Source of the DNA: Pomphorhynchus laevis
Taxonomy: Eukaryota; Acanthocephala; Palaeacanthocephala; Echinorhynchida; Pomphorhynchidae
Assembly (NCBI GenBank): GCA_012934845.2
Contig: WNNJ02001874.1
Span: 124,001-188,000 of the forward strand
DNA: 64,000 bases
Direction: 5' to 3'
Below the pieces are notes generated by a model. That model made no database searches, had not been told where the DNA came from, and was given only the letters and a program-made list of their open reading frames with translations. Both the position numbers and the translations under genes were made by a program. Numbering within the stretch: the stretch's first letter is position 1; each line of letters starts with the position of its first letter. Positions 59,345-64,000 of the stretch are shown here, piece by piece.

Positions 59345-59690
59345 GTCAAAATTGGTTTCGATGGCTTTGGTGGTCTTTCTAGCTTATTATCCGTGAATGA
59401 TAGACGAGAAACTCGTGGATATGTGTGGAAATTAATAAAGCCAACTACAAGAATTCCTGTTCATCATCGATTTGCAACAAGGGTAATAAACGGGTAGAAT
59501 GCACTAAAGTGCCTTGATATCTCTAGTAGTATATCTAGTGATGTTATCGAGAAAGCCATCGAAGCTGAGAGAAGGAATTTGCGACTACTATTTGATTGAA
59601 TTTTTTAATTGATGTTTTTTATTTTATCATAAATGATGTTTCTTATTTTATCACCTTAAAATAAGTCTTGGTTATTGAAACTCTTACAAT

Positions 59691-59839
59691 TACAGAAAAA
59701 TTTGGTTTCTCATAAACATACAATTATAATTTGAGCTTATAATTCCGAATTGGGCGATTAGAAATTGATAGATTCGCTTGATTGATGTTAGGACTCGAGC
59801 AATCCTAGAAAATATTTTCGTTTCTTATAAACATACAAG
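59691..59839. other. Short spacer or 5' region of B2
   Basis: Nothing recognised apart from two ATTTTCGTTTCTTATAAACA/TTTCTCATAAACATACAA-like near repeats (59,700 and 59,815). Confidence 0.35.
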
Positions 59840-59891
59840 TTTCAAATTCTAAGCTGCTAACAAATAACTATTTACACATACAAATTTCACA

Positions 59892-61088
59892 ATGAAGAAA
59901 GCAAATTCGAAGAGAGCGTCAAACACTATACATATCACGCAACATCGTAATGCGTATAAGCGGCTAGAGGTCGAATGCTGCAATAAAGGCTGTGAAGTGT
60001 GGTCTATTGTCGACATTCCTTTAAATACCGAGTCGTCACTCAAGAGCAAGGACTTTTATTGCGGCTTTTGTTCTGCTACAATGATTTCGGCCCTCCAAAT
60101 GAAACTAGTGCAAGATATGGTTTGTGATGTGAATTGTTGTGATATATCGTTACCTATCAACTTAAATGACGTTCGTGTCTCTCAAGACAGCACGGACCAT
60201 CAAACTTCGATAAACACTTGTACCGTTAATCCTGTCGTTAAGCTGCCATTAGATGACAGTTCAACTCCTGACCTATGTGAACCGAGGATTGAATTACCTT
60301 CACTGTCATCTACGCATCAGCACGATAATACTTCAAATGTCGAACTTCAAATGCTGTCATCCTTTCAGGACAAAGAAAAATCGGTCATTCATGTTGAACA
60401 AACTACACCAGCTGTAAACAAAGGAAGGGTATGGCGCAACACTCTATTGCAACCTACACGAAACGCTGGATCGACATACCATCAATTGGGTGAAATCAGA
60501 GGTAGCGATTCGAGTGGGGCCATCGATAGAAAACAGAAGGCCAAAAATAAGAATAAATCAGGAAATTATTTACCTTCAAATGGTCAGAGCATTTCTTTGT
60601 ACAACGCTCCTTCTACAAACTACCGTTCGCATCCAGATAGGTCTTGCAATATCTTATTTAGTGGTATCGCTGAATCAAAGGCCAGTAACTCACAAACACG
60701 TATGAATGATGATGTGTCCAGCCTCCGTACTGTGTTCTGTCAGTTACTCTTAGAAGGTGATGAGAAGCTAGCTTCTACTCTGAAGGTTACAAAGTTGTTT
60801 CGACTTGGAAAAAAGGTGGTAGAGAAACCAAGATTGTTGAAAGTTGTATTATCTTCCGCAAAACATGCAGACCTTTTGCTCAAACGTGGTTTTCGACTTA
60901 AAGATTATCCACATCGTATTCTTAAGGATCTGAGTCTCAAAGATCGTTTAAAGTTGAAAGAAGCAAAAACAGTATTACGAAACCGGCTATCTGAAGGTGA
61001 AACGAACTTATGCATACGAAATTTTCAGGTTGTCAGGTGGCACCCAGTAGTTCGTTGGAATCCCATAACGATCAACAGCGTCACTTAG
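59892..61088 (+). CDS. ORF1 protein of LINE B2 (intact, 398 codons)
   Basis: Likely RNA-binding/chaperone protein of a non-LTR retrotransposon, acting in the cytoplasmic RNP. Residues 1-28 are basic; C29-x4-C34-EVW37 ... F55-Y-C57-GF-C60 is a candidate zinc-binding module found in every ORF1 of this window. Residues about 90-250 are polar and low-complexity. Residues about 250-395 form a folded-looking C-terminus: DRSCNILFSGIAES, KVTKLFRLGKK, KPRLLKVVLSSAKHADLLL, RGFRLKDYPHRILKDLSLKD, NLCIRNFQVVRWHPVVRW, resembling the RRM/CTD unit of L1-type and CR1-type ORF1s. The stop overlaps ORF2 by 79 nt. Confidence 0.85.
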   Translation: MKKANSKRASNTIHITQHRNAYKRLEVECCNKGCEVWSIVDIPLNTESSLKSKDFYCGFCSATMISALQMKLVQDMVCDVNCCDISLPINLNDVRVSQDSTDHQTSINTCTVNPVVKLPLDDSSTPDLCEPRIELPSLSSTHQHDNTSNVELQMLSSFQDKEKSVIHVEQTTPAVNKGRVWRNTLLQPTRNAGSTYHQLGEIRGSDSSGAIDRKQKAKNKNKSGNYLPSNGQSISLYNAPSTNYRSHPDRSCNILFSGIAESKASNSQTRMNDDVSSLRTVFCQLLLEGDEKLASTLKVTKLFRLGKKVVEKPRLLKVVLSSAKHADLLLKRGFRLKDYPHRILKDLSLKDRLKLKEAKTVLRNRLSEGETNLCIRNFQVVRWHPVVRWNPITINSVT

Positions 61089-62048
61089 CAGTATCCAGTT
61101 TGAATTTTGCTAGTTCGTCTGGAAAAGGTAGTTTCAACAGTCATTCATCGCAACTCTTCAATAGTGTTAGTTTCAATTCTGATCTGGGACACTTAGTTTC
61201 ATTCAGCAAATTATTCACCGTTCCTAGTAATCCCTTACCACAACCCACACGCTATTTATCGATTGGGTATTCTAATCTTCGTAGTTTGCCTGCTCAAATA
61301 GTGGAGTTGAAGTATCACATGCTTTCTCATTCGTATGACATTTTCTGCGTTGCTGAGTCCTGGTTGCATCAATATATTGTCGATACCACTGTGAACATTC
61401 CTGGTTTTCGCCTTATACGAAGCGACAGGATATCAGGTAGGCGAGGTGGCGGTGTCGCCGCGTATGTCAGAGAAAATTTCCTCATATCTGAGGTGTTGAA
61501 TATTTGTGACCCTTGTGGGTCTTTTGAGACTCTATGCTTCCGTATTGATCACTCAGCGACCAGTATGAATTTTTGCGTCGTGTATCGATCTCCGTCAGTA
61601 ATTGCAGACACTGATCAACTAAAACTTATTTTACAATCGGTATGTTCCTCCCCTCACTTTATTCTTTTGGGCGATTTTAATCTTCCACGATCTAGATGGT
61701 CAGACTATGTCTTTTCTGATGGTTGTTCCACGGAAAGGGAAATATCTGTGTTCCTTGCTGAGGAACTCATGCTGATTCAGCATGTACAAGAACCAACTTG
61801 CTTAACTTCAAGATCGGATTCGGTACTTGATCTGGTGTTTTCCAGATATGTAGGAGACATAATCAAAGTTGATCATCTCCCTCCTTTAGGAAGTAGTGAC
61901 CACTGCTTGCTCTCCTTGACGGCTGTCCCTTATTCCAGATTCTGTCCACCTTGTTCAAAAACTTACAAACGTCATTGGTCGAAAGTGAGAAGAGAAGATG
62001 TTTTGAGAGTTTACAACCAATTCCCGTGTACTTTTATGAACACGGACA
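61010..62048 (+). CDS. ORF2 endonuclease of LINE B2 (truncated by insertion)
   Basis: ATG at 61,010 lies inside ORF1, in the -1 frame relative to it. The first ~90 residues are a Ser-rich linker; then a full APE endonuclease: GYSNLRSLPAQI, CVAESWLH, RSDRISGRRGGGVAAYV, VVYRSPSV, LLGDFNLP, DSVLDLVFSR, GSSDHCLLSL. It would nick target DNA for target-primed reverse transcription. The native frame runs to about residue 346, where family A sequence begins, so the RT is absent in the window. Translation probably depends on reinitiation or frameshifting at the overlap. Confidence 0.88.
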
Positions 62049-63296
62049 AGCTTTGAAGTTGGATGCGATTCCAAAGATTGCGATGTATGGACACTTGTTC
62101 GTGTTAAAATATCCGACCACTCAGTGTATAAACTTAAACATTTCACTTGCGGTTTTTGTACATCAGTACGACTACTACAGTTATCCTGCTCATCTACTCC
62201 TGTATCACACACTACCACTCAGACCAATGCTGTTTTAGATGTTTCCCTCGCATCAACACCTGACTTCGCATCATATAATCCCATTATTGAACCTACTCTC
62301 TCACACACTCCTCGTTCAACTACGTACCAAACTTCCATTAATCTTTCTCATTCTAACAATGCTAACGGCAAAGCTTTTCATCTCGTACCTCCTCTTTCCT
62401 ATTCCTCCCCCAATCTAAATAAATCTCAAACTTCTTTATTCTCCTCACGAACTCCTTACTCGACCCCCCCTGTATCACCTCTCAATAATTTACACCCTTC
62501 CATCAAAATCATTTCCAGTAACATTTCCGATCAACTAATTCAACACTCCATTCCTGTCACTCATGCCCCAACCTATTTTAATTCTCCTTACTCTACCTCC
62601 CACGTAACACTTCCCAATAAGTTACATCCTTCATTTAAAATCATATCCAGTCACATCTCTGATCAACCGATTCAACACCCCGCTCCTGTCACACTTGCTC
62701 CAACCAATATTAATTCTTTATCAAGCACCCCTGTCATTTCCACTTCTATCTGCTCATCTACCTCGACTCCAACCAGCTGTGTCCGTCCACCACTTCCACG
62801 AAATCGTTTTCCTTCGCGCGATCGCTGTATAATCATATCAAACTTAAAGCTTTCCGAATCTGCTTCTCCACAATCTCTCCTCGATGATGATGTATCTGCT
62901 TTCAGGTCTATCCTAGCAACCATTCTTCCTGATGATAACCCATCACTCTTCAATAATATCGCTCCTGTATCCTTTATTCGTTTAAACAAATCCACTAAAT
63001 CAAATCATCTCAGTCCTCCACTCTTAAAAATCGTTTTCCGACATAGTTCACATGCCTCTTCGGTACTCTCCCAACGTTTTAAACTTCTTACCACTTCATC
63101 TACTTGCCGTATCTTTCCTGACCGCTCCACTTCTGATATTGCCCAGCTCAATTTAGCTCGCATTGAAAAACATCGACGTGAAACAAACGGCGAGTCATCC
63201 TTATCTATACGTAAAATCAACGGAAATTTTCACGTTCTTCACACAAGGCCAAAAATTCGATGGCGTCCCATCTCTCCCCCTTGTCTTCTTCGCTAG
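62049..63296 (+). CDS. ORF1 of LINE A4 (lacks own start; otherwise open)
   Basis: In frame from 62,049: the Cys motif CDSKDCDVW ... FTCGFC, a Ser/Thr/Pro-rich region with two imperfect 'LHPS(F/I)KIISS' repeats, then the RNA-binding-like C-terminus (RDRCIIISNLKLSESASPQS, FIRLNKSTKSN, PPLLKIVFRHSSHASSVL, GESSLSIRKINGNFHV, RPKIRWRPISP). The A3 stop is not present here (TGC). No initiator ATG of its own; the upstream frame in B2 differs. Confidence 0.85.
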   Translation, partial: SFEVGCDSKDCDVWTLVRVKISDHSVYKLKHFTCGFCTSVRLLQLSCSSTPVSHTTTQTNAVLDVSLASTPDFASYNPIIEPTLSHTPRSTTYQTSINLSHSNNANGKAFHLVPPLSYSSPNLNKSQTSLFSSRTPYSTPPVSPLNNLHPSIKIISSNISDQLIQHSIPVTHAPTYFNSPYSTSHVTLPNKLHPSFKIISSHISDQPIQHPAPVTLAPTNINSLSSTPVISTSICSSTSTPTSCVRPPLPRNRFPSRDRCIIISNLKLSESASPQSLLDDDVSAFRSILATILPDDNPSLFNNIAPVSFIRLNKSTKSNHLSPPLLKIVFRHSSHASSVLSQRFKLLTTSSTCRIFPDRSTSDIAQLNLARIEKHRRETNGESSLSIRKINGNFHVLHTRPKIRWRPISPPCLLR

Positions 63297-64000
63297 TCGA
63301 TCTCGCTCCTAAGCATACTTTTCGTCTTAGTCTATTCAATACTCGCTCCATTCTTCATAAAGCTGATATGCTTCTCGATATCTTCGATCAATTATCTATC
63401 GATATTCTCTGCATTACCGAATCCTGGCACACTGACTCCAACGATCTTGCTATTCGTCGTCTATGTCGCTCTGGTTGTTCTCTAGTTGAATCAGCTCGTC
63501 AAATTACATCTCATACATCTACTGCGTCTAACCATGGCGGTATTGTTGCCATTGCTCGTCACCCAATGTCTTTACGTAAAATCAACGTTAACATCCGTTA
63601 CACCTCGTTCGAATTACTCATATGCAGATTATCAACGCCTTTCCCTCTGGAACTTGTGATTGTATACCGTCCAGGTTCAGTTGCCCCATCACGTATCTTC
63701 TTTAACGACCTTGCAGATCTAATGTCTCACTGTTCATTGTCTTATACTCCTTCTTTTGTTCTCGGTGACTTTAACATTCGTCTTGATCGCCCGTCTGACT
63801 CTGACTCTATCACTTTAACTAATCTTTTTTCTGATTTTAACTATAAATTACTTTCAACAAGCCCAACTCATATTCTCGGCGGTGCTCTCGACATCATTGC
63901 TGTTCCTAACTGCTTCAATGACTATACCTCCTTGTCAATTACTGATCCTGGTTTGTCCGATCATTTCCTTGTCACTCTTACTCTTACTCGTCCCCATCCT
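63260..64000 (+). CDS. ORF2 endonuclease of LINE A4, continues past the window
   Basis: ATG at 63,260 overlaps ORF1 by 37 nt (-1 frame). MASHLSPLSSSLVDLAPKHT, then LFNTRSILHKADMLL, CITESWHTDSND, SNHGGIVAIARHP, VIVYRPGSVAPS, VLGDFNIRLDRP, GALDIIAVPN, DPGLSDHFLVTLTLTR at the edge. All APE landmarks in this part are intact and no stop is seen. The RT would lie to the right of the window. Confidence 0.9.
   Translation, partial: MASHLSPLSSSLVDLAPKHTFRLSLFNTRSILHKADMLLDIFDQLSIDILCITESWHTDSNDLAIRRLCRSGCSLVESARQITSHTSTASNHGGIVAIARHPMSLRKINVNIRYTSFELLICRLSTPFPLELVIVYRPGSVAPSRIFFNDLADLMSHCSLSYTPSFVLGDFNIRLDRPSDSDSITLTNLFSDFNYKLLSTSPTHILGGALDIIAVPNCFNDYTSLSITDPGLSDHFLVTLTLTRPHP

Larger units (their letters stand above)
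55805..59690 (+). mobile_element. CR1-like LINE family B, copy B1
   Basis: ORF1 starts at 55,809 with CDSLGCNVW ... FICGYC, then is broken; later pieces at 56,193-56,902 keep SRDRCLI-like, IFRIGRRNNLEERSRLMKVV and FRVVRRRPRLRW text. ORF2 from about 57,010: NVRSVLNKMGKL, AFSESWLSD; interrupted by a family A scrap at 57,238-57,474; endonuclease resumes (FRCDRSGRRRG). RT 58,051-58,977: PVYKMGDRQVCKNYHPVALT, SVPHDRLIHKL, SVVPQGAVISPLLFIVYIND, VVMYADDVKIWRR. The C-terminal part contains a 127-bp tandem duplication (59,091-59,344). 3' end somewhere in 59,600-59,690, not well defined. Many breaks. Confidence 0.87.
59840..62048 (+). mobile_element. CR1-like LINE family B, copy B2, cut by A4
   Basis: 5' region with AAGCTGCTAACAAATAACTA, an open ORF1 (59,892-61,088) and an open ORF2 start through the whole endonuclease (61,010-62,048). 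ORF2 text stops at the insertion of a family A element; the microhomology AGC at 62,049-62,051 is shared by both. The rest of B2, if present, lies beyond the window. No stop is seen inside either open part, so it looks young. Confidence 0.9.
62049..64000 (+). mobile_element. LINE family A, copy A4, 5'-truncated, runs off the window
   Basis: Begins at the ORF1 codons for SFEVGCDSKDCDVW (residue 27 of A3), so the first ~26 codons and the 5' region are missing. ORF1 stays open to 63,296 and ORF2 from 63,260 to the window end. Inserted in the endonuclease-distal part of B2, same strand. Nearly identical to A3 where compared. Confidence 0.93.

Overview
The window is animal nuclear DNA. It has spliced genes with GT-AG introns, a metazoan-type TATA-binding protein, very AT-rich introns and spacers, and a dense load of APE-type LINEs. 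The TBP sequence and LINE types suit an AT-rich invertebrate (perhaps a flatworm or other lophotrochozoan), but I cannot place it further.

Positions 1-30,700 are mostly host DNA. At the left edge is the 3' part of a probable CTU2 gene (tRNA wobble thiolation, + strand). On the minus strand lie two exons of an unrecognised secreted/single-pass membrane protein (5.7-10.0 kb), a complete core of a diverged TBP-like factor (14.1-19.5 kb, four exons) and a complete seven-exon TBP gene (23.9-27.4 kb, 255 codons). TBP and the TBP-like factor are tandem, on the same strand, and share intron positions and phases, so they look like duplicates of one locus. Both sit among palindromic elements, a dispersed repeat of about 380 bp (called R1 here), short LINE scraps and small tandem duplications.

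Positions 30,700-64,000 are almost wall-to-wall LINEs. Family A (L2/CR1-like) has copies at 1.5-4.0, 45.9-50.1, 50.3-54.7 and 62.0-64.0 kb plus scraps. Families B/C (CR1-like) have copies at 30.7-34.3, 35.1-37.8, 38.4-42.6, 55.8-59.7 and 59.8-62.0 kb. A separate jockey/I-like element lies at 43.3-45.2 kb. Both A and B/C carry an ORF1 with the same short cysteine motif (C-x4-C-x-[VI]-W ... C-G-[FY]-C) followed by an RNA-binding-like C-terminal domain. ORF2 has an APE endonuclease and a reverse transcriptase. Most copies are broken. The copy pair at 59.8-64.0 kb, an A element inserted in a B element, has open ORF1s and open endonuclease regions and is the youngest looking.

The main points of interest are the TBP/TBP-like tandem (possibly sharing N-terminal exons), a 3'-terminal hairpin with compensatory changes among family A tails, a 33-bp 5' sequence shared by LINEs with different ORF2 types, and several perfect or near-perfect inverted repeats. 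No CRISPR, operon, rRNA or intact tRNA was seen.
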